A stretch of DNA of 64,000 nt. It comes from Microvirga mediterraneensis (GTDB lineage: Bacteria > Pseudomonadota > Alphaproteobacteria > Rhizobiales > Beijerinckiaceae). A model generated the notes under the pieces. It had not been told where the DNA came from. It saw only the letters and a list, made by a program, of their open reading frames with translations, and did no database searches. Position numbers and translations under genes: made by a program. This document shows positions 54,065 to 63,963 of this stretch, in pieces. The stretch is from NCBI RefSeq assembly GCF_013520865.1, contig NZ_JACDXJ010000001.1, positions 1,583,001 through 1,647,000 of the forward strand. Reading direction: 5' to 3'. Each line of letters opens with the position of its first letter. The stretch's first letter is position 1.

Positions 54065-56428
54065 TTATTCCGCCGCCATGGGCATGCGGGCCTTTTGGGC
54101 CGCGCGCCACACCGCCTGGGGCGTCGCCGGCATGGCGATGTCCTCATGGCCGAGGGCGTCGGTGATCGCGTTGATGACGGCCGGCGGGGCCGCGATGGCG
54201 CCGGCTTCTCCGCAGCCCTTGATCCCGAGCGGGTTCGACGGGCAGGGGGTTACCGTCATGCCGACCTGGAACGACGGCAGGTCGATGGCGCGCGGCATGC
54301 AATAATCGTTGAAGCTCGCCGTGACGAGCTGTCCGCTCTGGTCGTAGAACGCGCCTTCGAGGAGCGCCTGGCCGACGCCCTGCGCGATGCCGCCATGGAC
54401 CTGGCCCTCGACGATCATCGGGTTGATGATCACGCCGAAATCGTCCACCGCCGTCCAGCGCTGGATGCTGGTCACGCCCGTGTCCGGATCGATCTCTACC
54501 TCGCAGATGTGAACGCCCGCCGGGAAGGTGAAGTTGGTGGGATCGTAGAACGCTCCCTCCTTCAAGCCGGGCTCCAGATCCTGGCCCGAGAACTTGTGGG
54601 CGATATAGGCCTGGAGCGCCACTTCGCCGAAGGCCAGCGAACGGTCCGTGCCGGCCACGCCGAAGCGTCCGTCCTTGAACTCGATGTCGCCTTCAGACGC
54701 TTCGAGCACGTGCGCCGCGACCTTCCTGCCCTTGGCGATCACTTTGTCGATGGCCTTGGCGATGGCCGACATGCCGACCGCGCCGGAGCGCGACCCGTAG
54801 GTGCCCATGCCGAACTGCACCTTGTCGGTGTCGCCGTGCACGATGCTGACCTGATCGATGGAAATGCCGAGCCGGTCCGAGACCAATTGGGCGAAGGTGG
54901 TTTCGTGGCCCTGGCCGTGGCTGTGCGAGCCCGTCAGCACCTCGACGGAGCCGGTCGGGTTGACGCGCACCTCGGCGGATTCCCACAGGCCCACGCCCGC
55001 ACCAAGGGACCCGACGGCCTGTGAGGGCGCGATACCGCAGGCCTCGATATAGCTCGAGAAGCCGATGCCCCTGAGCTTGCCGCGACGGGCGCTCTCCTGC
55101 TTGCGCTGCTGGAAGTTCTTGTAGTCTGCGATCTCCAGCGCCTTGTCGAGCGAGGCGGCATAATCGCCCGTGTCGTAGGTCATGATGACGGGCGTCGCAT
55201 GCGGGAACTGCGTGATGTAGTTCCTGCGGCGGAACTCGGCCGGGTCCTGGCCCAGTTCGCGGGCGGTCTTCTCGACGAGCCGCTCGACCACGAAGGTGGC
55301 TTCCGGGCGGCCGGCACCGCGATAAGCGTCGACCGGCGCCGTGTTCGTGTAGACCGCGTCCACCTCGCAGTAGATCGCCGGAATGTCGTACTGGCCCGAC
55401 AGGAGCGGGGCGTAGAGATAGGTCGGCACCGACGACGAGAAGGTCGAGAGATACGCGCCGAGATTGGCCGTGGTGTGAACCCGCAGGCCGATGATCTTGC
55501 CGTTCTCTTCGGTCGCCATCTCCGCGTGGGTGACGTGGTCGCGGCCATGCGCGTCGGACAGGAAGGCTTCCGAGCGGTCGGACGTCCACTTGACCGGGCG
55601 CTTGACCTTCCTGGCCGCCCAGACGCAGACCGTTTCCTCGGCATAGATGAAGATCTTCGAGCCGAACCCGCCGCCCACATCCGGCGCGATGACGCGCAGC
55701 TTGTGCTCCGGCGCAACGCCGATGAAGGCCGACAGGACGAGCCGGGCCACGTGGGGGTTCTGGCTCGTGGTGTAGAGCGTGTAGTTGTCGGTTCCGGGAT
55801 CGTACTCGCCGACGGCCGCGCGGGGCTCGATGGCGTTGGGCACCAGCCGGTTGTTGACGAGGTCGATCGTGGTGACGTGCTTGGCCCGCGCGAAGGCCGC
55901 TTCCGTCTCGTCCTTGTTGCCGAGATGCCAGTTGAACACGGTGTTGTCGGGTGAGACGTCGTGCACCTGGACCGGCGCCTTCGTGGCCTGGGCCGTGTCG
56001 ACGACCGCCGGGAGAACGTCGTAGTCGACCACGATGGCCTCGGCGGCGTCCTTGGCCTGGGCGAGCGTTTCGGCGATCACCACCGCCACATGGTCGCCCA
56101 CGTAGCGCACCTTGCCCTGAGCGAGGGCCGGGTGCGGCCCGGCCTTCATCGGGGAGCCGTCCTTGGAATGGATCATCCAGCCGCAGATGAGGCCGCCGAT
56201 CTTGTCGGCTGCGAGATCGTCGCCCGTGAACACGGCGACCACGCCCGGCATGATCCTCGCCGGTCCCGTGTCGATGGACCGGATCGTCGCATGCGCGTGG
56301 GGCGAGCGGAGGAAGTAGGCATAGGTCTGGCCAGGCCGGTTGAAGTCGTCCACGTAGCGTCCCTGGCCGGTGACGAAACGCTGATCCTCTTTGCGGCGGA
56401 CGGGTGCGCCGATCCCTGTTGCGGTCAT
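54065..56428 (-). CDS. coxL: Molybdenum hydroxylase large subunit, form II CoxL-like
   Basis: This is a 787-residue catalytic subunit that binds Mo-molybdopterin cytosine dinucleotide. GGGFGSK (about 252-258) and the catalytic Glu in GCGEAG (about residue 741) are present. The active-site loop reads AYRGAGR (368-374), the form II signature; true CO dehydrogenase has AYXCSFR with a cysteine for the Cu site. It therefore probably oxidises another compound, not CO. ATG at 56428 has GAGGA in front; ATGs at 56449 and 56458 are alternatives. Confidence 0.93.
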   Translation of the reverse strand: MTATGIGAPVRRKEDQRFVTGQGRYVDDFNRPGQTYAYFLRSPHAHATIRSIDTGPARIMPGVVAVFTGDDLAADKIGGLICGWMIHSKDGSPMKAGPHPALAQGKVRYVGDHVAVVIAETLAQAKDAAEAIVVDYDVLPAVVDTAQATKAPVQVHDVSPDNTVFNWHLGNKDETEAAFARAKHVTTIDLVNNRLVPNAIEPRAAVGEYDPGTDNYTLYTTSQNPHVARLVLSAFIGVAPEHKLRVIAPDVGGGFGSKIFIYAEETVCVWAARKVKRPVKWTSDRSEAFLSDAHGRDHVTHAEMATEENGKIIGLRVHTTANLGAYLSTFSSSVPTYLYAPLLSGQYDIPAIYCEVDAVYTNTAPVDAYRGAGRPEATFVVERLVEKTARELGQDPAEFRRRNYITQFPHATPVIMTYDTGDYAASLDKALEIADYKNFQQRKQESARRGKLRGIGFSSYIEACGIAPSQAVGSLGAGVGLWESAEVRVNPTGSVEVLTGSHSHGQGHETTFAQLVSDRLGISIDQVSIVHGDTDKVQFGMGTYGSRSGAVGMSAIAKAIDKVIAKGRKVAAHVLEASEGDIEFKDGRFGVAGTDRSLAFGEVALQAYIAHKFSGQDLEPGLKEGAFYDPTNFTFPAGVHICEVEIDPDTGVTSIQRWTAVDDFGVIINPMIVEGQVHGGIAQGVGQALLEGAFYDQSGQLVTASFNDYCMPRAIDLPSFQVGMTVTPCPSNPLGIKGCGEAGAIAAPPAVINAITDALGHEDIAMPATPQAVWRAAQKARMPMAAE

Positions 56429-56570
56429 GCTGTCCTCACTTGTCTTCATGGGCCTCATGAGGCGGGTTTGGGGGCCTCCGGACGGACATCGGCGAGACGA
56501 CGCCTGTTCGAGGCTCGCCCGCGGCTTCCGCCATCGATGAGGGCGTCGCGTCTTCGGTGAGCCTGTCGGA

Positions 56571-57065
56571 CTATTCGGCCGCCTGCCGCACGGGTGCCTG
56601 GGCCATGCCCTGAGCGCCCGCGGCCACGGCCTTGACGATGTTGTGATAGCCCGTGCAGCGGCACAGATTGCCTTCGAGTTCGGCCCGGATGGTCTGCTCG
56701 TCGAGAGCATTCCCCTTGCGGTTCACGATGTCGATGGCGGACATGATCATGCCGGGCGTGCAGAACCCGCACTGAAGGCCGTGATGCTCGCGGAAGGCCG
56801 CCTGCATCGGGTGCAGCTCGCCTCCTTCGGCGATGCCCTCGATGGTGGTGACGACGCTGGCATTCGCCTGAACGGCGAGAACGGTGCAGGACTTCACGGC
56901 CTGCCCGTTCAGATGGACAACGCAGGCGCCGCATTGGCTGGTGTCGCAGCCCACATGGGTGCCGGTGAGCCGTAGATTGTCGCGCAGGAATTGAACGAGA
57001 AGAGTGCGGGGATCGACGTCTGCGGTGACGGATTGACCGTTCACCGTCAGGGAGACGGTGGTCAT
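56571..57065 (-). CDS. coxS: [2Fe-2S] small subunit of a molybdenum hydroxylase
   Basis: This is a 164-residue electron-transfer subunit with two [2Fe-2S] clusters. The plant-ferredoxin-type cluster uses Cys40, Cys45, Cys48 and Cys60 (CDTSQCGAC); the helical cluster uses Cys99, Cys102, Cys135 and Cys137 (CGFC, CRC). All eight ligands are present. The ATG at 57065 matches the family N-terminus (TVSLTVNGQ). It heads the S-L-M set. Confidence 0.95.
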   Translation of the reverse strand: MTTVSLTVNGQSVTADVDPRTLLVQFLRDNLRLTGTHVGCDTSQCGACVVHLNGQAVKSCTVLAVQANASVVTTIEGIAEGGELHPMQAAFREHHGLQCGFCTPGMIMSAIDIVNRKGNALDEQTIRAELEGNLCRCTGYHNIVKAVAAGAQGMAQAPVRQAAE

Positions 57066-57238
57066 GCGTTGTATCCTCCTCTGGTGCCGACAGCCCGGCC
57101 GACCTTCGGGTGGTCTCGGGCGCCAGCAGGCATTTTTATTGGACGGTCGCACGGATGCGATCCATCGAAGCCGAGTGTGGCCTTCTCCGTTTGAACGGTC
57201 AAGTATCGGAAGATGGAGCAGAATGACTCATGGAATGA

Positions 57239-57700
57239 TTACGCATCGGAAGTCGCGGGCGAGAGGATCCTGGCGAAATTCGCGAAGAATTCGTCGGCGT
57301 ATTTCTTGGCGACACCGTTGATGAGACGCCCGCCGAGCTGGGCGATCTTGCCGCCCACATTGGCCTCGACATCGTAGATCAGCTTCGTCCCGCCCTCGAT
57401 GTCTTCGAGCCGCACCTTGGCGCCGCCCTTGGCCCAGCCGGCCACGCCGCCTTGGCCCTCACCGCCGATGGTGTAGCCGTTGGGCGGATCGAGGTCGGTC
57501 AGGGTAACGCCGCCCTTGAAGGTCGCCTTGACGGGCCCGACGGATACCTTTGCGGTCGCCTGGAATTCCGTGTCGCTGATCTTCTCCAGCTCCTGGCACC
57601 CGGGAATCGCCGCCTTCAGGACCTCCGGATCGTTGAGGGCGGCCCACACGGCGGCCCGGTCGGCCGGAAGTTCGACTTCGCCCTGCATCGTCATGGCCAT
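57239..57700 (-). CDS. coxG: CoxG-like SRPBCC protein
   Basis: This is a 153-residue START/SRPBCC-fold protein of the CoxG family (MQGEVELPADRAAVWAALNDPEVLKAAIPGC, in two stretches, and LGGRLINGVAKKYADEFFANF). CoxG is required for, or associated with, membrane anchoring of CO-dehydrogenase-type enzymes. It lacks the C-terminal membrane tail of longer CoxG forms. It lies 173 bp upstream of coxS in the same direction and downstream of the NifU-like gene. Confidence 0.9.
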   Translation of the reverse strand: MAMTMQGEVELPADRAAVWAALNDPEVLKAAIPGCQELEKISDTEFQATAKVSVGPVKATFKGGVTLTDLDPPNGYTIGGEGQGGVAGWAKGGAKVRLEDIEGGTKLIYDVEANVGGKIAQLGGRLINGVAKKYADEFFANFARILSPATSDA

Positions 57701-57757
57701 GCTGGTTCTCCTCGTGTCACAGACCGGCTACAGAGTAAGTGCAAATCGGGCGGCGCG

Positions 57758-58225
57758 TCATCTGCCAAGCGGTGCTGCGATGCGCGCCTGTTCCGCACCG
57801 GCCGCCTCGGCCTTGGCGAGCGCCTCCGCGACGGCGTCGAAGGTCAGGAGGATGGAGGCGTGACGGGCTTTCAGTTCCCGGGCAGGCTGCAGGAGCGCCA
57901 GTTCGGCCCATTTGCCGGAAGGAGGACCCCCGCCATCCTTCAGCATGCGATGCATGTCCTCGCGGAGCGCCCGCAGCTCGTCGACGGTCGAGCCGACCAC
58001 ATGCCGCCCCATGATCGACGAGGAGGCCTGGCCGAGGGCGCAGGCCTTCACCTCGTGGGCGAAGGCGCTGACGACGTTCCCGTCGAGTTTCAGATGCACC
58101 GTGACCGTCGACCCGCACAGCTTCGAATGAGCCCTCGCGCTGGCATGAGCGTCAGGCAGCGTGCCCTGGAGCGGTATGTCGGCCGCGAGCTCCAGGATGC
58201 GGCGGCTGTAGATGTCGTTCAGCAT
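57758..58225 (-). CDS. NifU/SufU-like iron-sulfur scaffold protein
   Basis: This is a 155-residue protein of the IscU/SufU/NifU N-terminal family. The three conserved cluster-related positions are seen as Cys37 in KLCGSTVTV, Cys62 in VKACALGQASSS and a histidine/alanine segment KARHAS where IscU has its third Cys. The third Cys is thus absent, as in some divergent members. It lies 57 bp upstream of coxG in the same direction, so a role in supplying Fe-S clusters to the CoxS subunit is plausible but inferred. Confidence 0.78.
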   Translation of the reverse strand: MLNDIYSRRILELAADIPLQGTLPDAHASARAHSKLCGSTVTVHLKLDGNVVSAFAHEVKACALGQASSSIMGRHVVGSTVDELRALREDMHRMLKDGGGPPSGKWAELALLQPARELKARHASILLTFDAVAEALAKAEAAGAEQARIAAPLGR

Positions 58226-58445
58226 CCCGGCCGTGATCCATCCGACGAACGTGCTTGTTCATCACGGATGAGACGCCGCTCCACGGTGCCTGTCAATGGG
58301 ACGATCGGTGCCCGCTCCCATGCCTGTTGCCGTCCGAGGACCGGAAGTGGCAATATCGATCATGGGCAGTCTCGGACGTCGCTCTAGATCAACGTCCGGC
58401 ACTGATGCGCAGGGCCGCCCAATGGGCTTGCCACCGGGAAGAAAC

Positions 58446-58769
58446 ATGCTCTCGACCGATATGGATATCCTGAAGACGGCGGAGGCCTGGAGACGCGAGG
58501 GCAGGGGGGTGGCGATCGCGACCGTGGTCGAGACCTGGGGATCGGCCCCTCGGCCCGTGGGCAGCCATCTGGTCATCGACGAGGATACGAACTTCCTCGG
58601 ATCTGTTTCCGGTGGCTGCGTCGAGGGAGCGGTCATCACGGAAGCCCTGGACGTGATCGCCGACGGCAGGCCGCGCATGATCGAGTTCGGGGTCGCCGAC
58701 GAGACCGCCTGGCAGGTCGGCCTGTCCTGCGGCGGTCGGATCAGCGTCTATGTCGAGCGGGTGGACTAG
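58446..58769 (+). CDS. XdhC/CoxF N-terminal domain protein
   Basis: This is a 107-residue protein equal to the first domain (XdhC_CoxI) of XdhC. Blocks VAIATVVETWGSAPRPVGSHLVI and GSVSGGCVEGAVI are diagnostic; each is shown in part of the family motif. XdhC-type proteins insert sulfurated molybdenum cofactor into xanthine-dehydrogenase-family enzymes. The second domain is encoded by the next gene, 5 nt downstream, so XdhC is split. The ATG at 58446 follows GGGAAGAA. Confidence 0.88.
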   Translation: MLSTDMDILKTAEAWRREGRGVAIATVVETWGSAPRPVGSHLVIDEDTNFLGSVSGGCVEGAVITEALDVIADGRPRMIEFGVADETAWQVGLSCGGRISVYVERVD

Positions 58770-58774
58770 AGACC

Positions 58775-59467
58775 ATGCGCCTGGACCTCCTGTCCGATCT
58801 GAACGCAGAGCGCGCCGCCCGCCGCGCCGCGATCCTCGTGACCGATGTCGGATCGGGCGAGCAGCGCCTCGTCCGGGAGGCGGAGGTCGGGAGCGACCCG
58901 CTGGCCCCGGTGCTTCAGGGGGCCCTGCGGCAGGGCAAGAGCGGTTTCATCGAGCGGGATGGCCGCCGGTACTTCCTGACCGTGCAGGCGCCGCCGGTGA
59001 AAGTGATCGTCATCGGGGCCGTCCACATCAGCCAGGCCCTGGCGCCCATGGCCCGGGGCCTCGACCTCGACGTCACCATCGTCGATCCGCGCACCGCCTT
59101 CGCGACGCCCGAACGCTTTCCGGACGTCCCGGTCGTGGCCGAGTGGCCCGACGCAGTGTTGCCGGACCTCGGGATCGACCGGTACACGGCCCTCGTCGCG
59201 CTGACCCACGACCCGAAGATCGACGATCCTGCGCTCACGGCCGCCCTGCGGTCGGAGAGTTTCTACATCGGTGCGCTGGGTTCGCGCAAAACCCATGAAC
59301 GCCGCGTCGAGCGCCTGACCGCGTCCGGGTTCACCGAAGCGGACATCGCCCGGATCCATGCGCCCATCGGTCTCGACATCGGGGCCGTTTCGCCCCCCGA
59401 GATCGCGCTCTCCATCCTGGCCGAAATCGTCGCGAGCCTGCGCAAGGAACGGAGGCGCTCCACGTGA
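58775..59467 (+). CDS. XdhC Rossmann-domain protein
   Basis: This is a 230-residue protein that carries the C-terminal XdhC Rossmann domain (VKVIVIGAVHISQALAPMA, then IGALGSRKTHERRVERL and HAPIGLDIGAVSPPEIA). The N-terminal 70 residues partly resemble a degenerate XdhC first domain. With the preceding 107-residue protein it probably forms one maturation factor for the cox enzyme. Its stop overlaps the GTG start of the next gene. Confidence 0.88.
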   Translation: MRLDLLSDLNAERAARRAAILVTDVGSGEQRLVREAEVGSDPLAPVLQGALRQGKSGFIERDGRRYFLTVQAPPVKVIVIGAVHISQALAPMARGLDLDVTIVDPRTAFATPERFPDVPVVAEWPDAVLPDLGIDRYTALVALTHDPKIDDPALTAALRSESFYIGALGSRKTHERRVERLTASGFTEADIARIHAPIGLDIGAVSPPEIALSILAEIVASLRKERRRST

Positions 59468-60483
59468 GGTTCGGACAGGTTCCGGTCGAGGAGGCCGTCG
59501 GGGCCTTGGCGGCTCACAGCGTCCGGGCCGGCGAGACGGTCGTGAAGAAAGGGACCCTCGTCACACCCGAGATCGCCGGGCGGCTGAAACAGGCCGGAGT
59601 CGAGACCCTCATCGCAGCCCGTTTCGAACCCGGCGACGTCGCCGAAGACGAGGCGGCTTCCCGGCTCGCGCATGCTCTTGCGGGAAGCAACGTCGTCGTC
59701 GAAGCCCCTTTCACGGGGCGCTCCAATCTATATGCCGAAACCTCCGGCGTTCTCGTCATCGACGCCGATTCCATCCACGGCCTCAACGCGGTCGACGAGG
59801 CCATGACGGCCGCCACCCTGCCGGCCTACAAGCCTGTCGTCGCGGGAGAAATGATCGGCACCGTCAAGATCATTCCTTATGCCATTCCGGAGGACCTGCT
59901 GGAGAAGGGCATCGCGCGGGCCGGAAGCGGAGCCCTGCGCATCGCGCCCTACAGGCGGCGTCACGTCGGTGTCGTCTCGACGTTGCTTCCCGGCCTCAAG
60001 CCGAGCGTCGTCGACAAGACCCTGGCCGCGCTCGGCCGGAGACTGGAGCCCGCGCAGGCGCGGATCGTGCAGGATTGCCGCGTGCCGCACGAAGCCGCTT
60101 CCCTGGCCGAGGAACTGGCTCTCCAGGCGAAGGGGCAGGCGGATCTCATCGTCGTCTTCGGAGCCTCGGCCATCGCCGACCGCCGCGACGTCATTCCCTC
60201 GGCCATCGAGATGGCCGGCGGACGGGTGGAGCATTTCGGCATGCCGGTCGATCCGGGAAATCTGCTTCTCGTGGGCTCCATCGCCGGCAAGCCCGTCATC
60301 GGCGCGCCCGGCTGCGCCCGGTCCCCGAAGGAGAACGGCTTCGACTGGATCCTGCACCGCCTTCTGGCCGATGTGCCGGTGACCCGGGCGGACATCATGT
60401 CCCTCGGGGTCGGGGGGCTTCTTATGGAGATCGTCTCCAGGCCGCAGCCGCGGGCAGGCGGCGAGAGCGCGGGCGAGGAATGA
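59464..60483 (+). CDS. Molybdopterin-binding (MoeA/MoCF-type) protein
   Basis: This is a 339-residue protein with a MoCF-biosynthesis domain (about residues 170-330; VVSTLLPGLKPSVVDKTL, DLIVVFGASAIADRRDVIP, PGNLLLVGSIAGKPVIGAPGCARSPKENG). Many homologues next to form II cox genes are longer, with a fused MobA-like nucleotidyltransferase domain; that part is absent here and the next gene is a convergent AraC gene. It likely helps make or hand over the molybdenum cofactor. GTG start at 59464 overlaps the XdhC stop. Confidence 0.82.
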   Translation: MRFGQVPVEEAVGALAAHSVRAGETVVKKGTLVTPEIAGRLKQAGVETLIAARFEPGDVAEDEAASRLAHALAGSNVVVEAPFTGRSNLYAETSGVLVIDADSIHGLNAVDEAMTAATLPAYKPVVAGEMIGTVKIIPYAIPEDLLEKGIARAGSGALRIAPYRRRHVGVVSTLLPGLKPSVVDKTLAALGRRLEPAQARIVQDCRVPHEAASLAEELALQAKGQADLIVVFGASAIADRRDVIPSAIEMAGGRVEHFGMPVDPGNLLLVGSIAGKPVIGAPGCARSPKENGFDWILHRLLADVPVTRADIMSLGVGGLLMEIVSRPQPRAGGESAGEE

Positions 60484-60499
60484 GCGGCGCGGGGTAGGG

Positions 60500-61534
60500 T
60501 CAGGCCGATCCAGGCGCGACGCTCGCCCGCCGGCGTGCCGAACGCGGGCTCATGCCGAAGCGGTGACGGAATGCTCGCGAGAAGGCCGACACTTCGGCAT
60601 AGCCGAGATGGGCCGCGATCTCTCCGATCGGCCGATCCGCTGTTTCGAGGAGCGAGCGCGCCAGAGCGAAGCGTTCGTCGTCGCGCAGTTCGCTGAACGA
60701 CAGGCCGCGCCCGGCGAGCGCCCGTTGCAGACTCCGCCGCGACATTTTCAGCCGCTCGGCCACGAAGGAGAGATCGGCCTGACCCAGCGTGATGCCGTCG
60801 CGGATGGCCATGCGGATCAGGCCGTCGAAGCCGGCGGCGGGAATGTCGCGTTCCGAGAGATATTGGGCGTAGGTCGACAGCAACGCGTGCAGGCGCGGAT
60901 CCCCATCGGTCTTTTCTGCCCGGAGATCGTCGCGGCGGATCTCGATGGCGTTCACCGGCGCGTCGAACAGGACGGGGCATCCCAGGATCTCGCGGTATCG
61001 ATCCGCTCGCTTGGGCTCCGGCATGGCGTAGAGCACCCGGATCGGCCGCCAGGATCGGCCGCGATGAGCCTGGAGCATGCGCACGAAATAGGCGTTGGCG
61101 TGGCTGGTGAACTGGGTGGCCGGGCCGATATCCGCAACGATGGACCAGAGGATCGCCGGGGGCTCCCGGTCCTCGACCAGCTCGACCTGGACGCCTCCGA
61201 CCAGGGTCGGCAAGGTCCAGGCGAGGTCCCGGATGGCGTCGCGACAGGAACGCGCGTTCATCACCAGATAGCCGGGAAGGCCGGAGCGCGGCGCCCGGGT
61301 TCCCGCGCCGAACCGGAGGCCGAACAGCGGGTCGCCGGTCAGGCGGGCGGCGACCTCGAAGAAGGCGACGTATTTGCGGAACTCCATCCGCTTGCCGGGG
61401 CGGTCGATCACCGTGAGTGGGACGTCGATGGCCTGGAAGACCGCCGCCGCTCCGCCACGGGCGTGCCGCACCGCATGGTCGAAGCCGGACCAGGCCATCC
61501 CATCGACCAGGGGCTCCATAAGGGGTGCAGGCAT
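60500..61534 (-). CDS. AraC-family regulator (Arabinose_bd type)
   Basis: This is a 344-residue regulator of the OruR/ArgR-like AraC branch: an N-terminal ligand region (about residues 25-205, FEVAARLTGDPLFGLRFGAG) and a C-terminal HTH_18 pair (LSFVAERLKMSRRSLQRALAGRG; IGEIAAHLGYAEVSAFSRAFRH). It ends 16 bp from the convergent molybdopterin-protein gene and is divergent from the acyl-CoA ligase gene, which is its likely target. Confidence 0.9.
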   Translation of the reverse strand: MPAPLMEPLVDGMAWSGFDHAVRHARGGAAAVFQAIDVPLTVIDRPGKRMEFRKYVAFFEVAARLTGDPLFGLRFGAGTRAPRSGLPGYLVMNARSCRDAIRDLAWTLPTLVGGVQVELVEDREPPAILWSIVADIGPATQFTSHANAYFVRMLQAHRGRSWRPIRVLYAMPEPKRADRYREILGCPVLFDAPVNAIEIRRDDLRAEKTDGDPRLHALLSTYAQYLSERDIPAAGFDGLIRMAIRDGITLGQADLSFVAERLKMSRRSLQRALAGRGLSFSELRDDERFALARSLLETADRPIGEIAAHLGYAEVSAFSRAFRHRFGMSPRSARRRASVAPGSA

Positions 61535-61723
61535 ACCGTATCCTCCCGCCGGACCCTATTTCCTGTCCCGGTTTGGCGCGTCTTGTCAATAAAGTGGCGC
61601 GACGAGGCAATTCCGATGGCGGGGCCCGTGTCATCCTCTCGGAAACAAAGGCCGCATCCGAACACAGGACGCTCGCGATCCCGGGCGGCTATGACAAAAG
61701 CCAGCATGAGGGAGGTTGGCACC

Positions 61724-63454
61724 ATGCCCAAGTCAGGCGACATCCCGGCGTGTGAAGGGACCGGCGAGGCTCGTTGCACCGCGCCGACCAAGCTCATCGA
61801 GCACGCGCCGTCCGCGTACAGCTATCCGCTCCTCATCAAGCATCTTCTCCATACTCCCCTGCGGCACGCCCCGGACCAGGAAATCGTGTACCGCGACCGG
61901 GTGCGATATGATTACCGGACGTTCGACCGGCGGATCAGGCGCCTCGCCGGCGCCCTGGCGGGCCGGGGCGTCAGGCCGGGCGATACGGTCGGCGTGCTGG
62001 ACTGGGACAGCCACCGCTACCTGGAATGCTACTTCGCCGTCCCGAGCATGGGCGCGGTGCTTCACATGGTGAACATCCGCCTGTCGCCGGAGCAGGTGCT
62101 CTACACGATCAACCACGCGCAGGACGACGTCCTCCTGGTTCACGCCGATTTTCTGCCGCTCATCGAGAGCATCCGGGACCGGATCGAGCGGGTCAGAACG
62201 ATCGTCGTCATGGTGGACGACTACGAGGTGCCTGCGACCTCGCTCGAGGTCGGCGGCGAATACGAGGCGCTGCTCGCCGCCGCGCCCGAGGACTACGACT
62301 TTCCCGACTTCGACGAGAACACCCGCGCCACGACCTTCTACACCACCGGCACGACGGGCCTGCCGAAGGGCGTCTATTTCAGCCACCGACAGCTCGTGCT
62401 CCATACCCTCGCCGGGGCGGCGGCCTTCGGCGCGTCGGCGGAGCAGGGGAGGCTGCATCGGGGCGACGTGTACATGCCGATCACGCCCATGTTCCACGTC
62501 CATGCCTGGGGCTTTCCCTTCATCGCCACCATGCTGGGCGTGAAGCAGGTCTATCCCGGCCGCTATGCGCCCGAAACGCTGCTCACGCTCATCGAAACCG
62601 AGAAGGTGACCTTCTCCCACTGCGTTCCGACCCTGCTCCACATGCTTCTGACGAGCCCGGCCGGCGCGAACACCGACCTCCGGGCCTGGAAGGTGGTCGT
62701 CGGCGGCTCGGCCCTGCCCAAGGGCCTCGCCCGGGCGGCGTATGACCGGGGCATCGACGTCTTTACAGGTTACGGAATGTCCGAGACCTGTCCTCTCCTG
62801 ACCGTGGCGCAGCTCACGCCCGCGATGCTGGACGAGCCGGCTGACCAACAGGTCGAGAACCGGACCCAGACGGGCCTGCCGATCCCCCTGGTGGACCTGC
62901 GGGTCGTCGATGCGGAGATGAACGACGTTCCACGCGACGGCAAAAGCACGGGCGAGGTGGTGGTGCGATCACCCTGGCTGACACAAGGCTATTTTGGGGA
63001 TCCTGCGCAGTCCGAAGCCCTCTGGCAGGGGGGCTATCTGCATACCAACGACGTCGGCTTCATCCACCCGTCCGGGTCTCTGCAGATCACGGACCGGCTG
63101 AAGGATGTGATCAAGACCGGCGGCGAGTGGATCTCGTCCCTGGAGATCGAGGACATCCTGTCCCAGCATCCCGGCGTCGGCGAGGTCGCGGTCATCGGCG
63201 TGCCGGATGACAAGTGGGGAGAGCGGCCGCTGGCCATCGTCGTTCCCAAGGCCGGTCATGAAGGCAGCCTCACGCAGGGGCTGCTGGAAGCGCACCTTGC
63301 CGCCTATGCCGACAAAGGCCTGATCTCCAAATGGGCCGTGCCGGACCGGATCGTCTTCACGACGGCGATCATGCGGACCAGCGTCGGCAAGACCAACAAG
63401 AAGGCCCTGCGGGAATTCTACGCGCAGCAGGCCGGCGAAGGATCAGGGGCGTGA
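61724..63454 (+). CDS. AMP-dependent acyl-CoA synthetase (fatty-acid--CoA ligase)
   Basis: This is a 576-residue adenylate-forming enzyme that activates a carboxylic acid to its CoA thioester. The AMP-binding motif TFYTTGTTGLPKGVYFSH, the YGMSETCPLLT motif, TGEVVVRSPW and the hinge GSLQITDRLKDVIKTGGEWIS are present, as is a C-terminal catalytic Lys in SVGKTNKKALREF. Size and motifs match medium- to long-chain fatty-acyl ligases. A GGGAGG site lies 9 nt before the ATG at 61724. It is coupled to the MaoC gene. Confidence 0.92.
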   Translation: MPKSGDIPACEGTGEARCTAPTKLIEHAPSAYSYPLLIKHLLHTPLRHAPDQEIVYRDRVRYDYRTFDRRIRRLAGALAGRGVRPGDTVGVLDWDSHRYLECYFAVPSMGAVLHMVNIRLSPEQVLYTINHAQDDVLLVHADFLPLIESIRDRIERVRTIVVMVDDYEVPATSLEVGGEYEALLAAAPEDYDFPDFDENTRATTFYTTGTTGLPKGVYFSHRQLVLHTLAGAAAFGASAEQGRLHRGDVYMPITPMFHVHAWGFPFIATMLGVKQVYPGRYAPETLLTLIETEKVTFSHCVPTLLHMLLTSPAGANTDLRAWKVVVGGSALPKGLARAAYDRGIDVFTGYGMSETCPLLTVAQLTPAMLDEPADQQVENRTQTGLPIPLVDLRVVDAEMNDVPRDGKSTGEVVVRSPWLTQGYFGDPAQSEALWQGGYLHTNDVGFIHPSGSLQITDRLKDVIKTGGEWISSLEIEDILSQHPGVGEVAVIGVPDDKWGERPLAIVVPKAGHEGSLTQGLLEAHLAAYADKGLISKWAVPDRIVFTTAIMRTSVGKTNKKALREFYAQQAGEGSGA

Positions 63455-63963
63455 CCGCGGGGACGTGCCGCGCCCAGGAGCACAACACCGGCGACCTGTC
63501 TCCCGAAGACTATCGCCTGGGCACATTGGAGCGTTTCGTCGGACACGATTTCGGTGTCTCGGATTGGGTCCTGATCGACCAGGACCGGATCGAGCGCTTC
63601 GCCGCCTGTACCGGCGACAGCCAGTGGATCCACGTGGAGGCCGAGCGGGCGAGGCGCGAAAGCCCGTTCGGCGGCACCATCGCCCATGGCAATCTGATCG
63701 TCTCGATGCTCCCCCGGTTCGCCTACGACCTCGGTGTGGTGCCGCGGGATGCCGGTATCGTCATCAATTACGGGGCGGACCGGATCCGGTTCACGGCGCC
63801 GGTCAGGTCGGGCTCGCGCATCCGCAGCCGGATCGTGCTCCTGGCCGCGGAGGCCAGGGGGGAGGACCGCGTCCTCGCCACGGCCCGCTACACGGTCGAG
63901 ATCGAAGGCGCGGACAGGCCCGCCCTGGTCGCCGACATCCTGACGCTCTTCGCAGCCCGATGA
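63451..63963 (+). CDS. MaoC-family (R)-hydratase-like protein
   Basis: This is a 170-residue single hot-dog protein of the MaoC/NodN group. The active-site pattern DSQWIH (Asp-x4-His) and the SPFGGTIAHGNLIVSML block are clear. Such enzymes hydrate enoyl-CoA thioesters, consistent with the acyl-CoA ligase whose stop codon overlaps this GTG start. Residues before about 18 are not conserved, so an internal start is possible. Confidence 0.88.
   Translation: MTAGTCRAQEHNTGDLSPEDYRLGTLERFVGHDFGVSDWVLIDQDRIERFAACTGDSQWIHVEAERARRESPFGGTIAHGNLIVSMLPRFAYDLGVVPRDAGIVINYGADRIRFTAPVRSGSRIRSRIVLLAAEARGEDRVLATARYTVEIEGADRPALVADILTLFAAR

Noticed and set aside
54065..56428. Reading the large subunit as true aerobic CO dehydrogenase
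   Set aside because: The active-site loop is AYRGAGR, not AYXCSFR; the copper-binding cysteine is absent.
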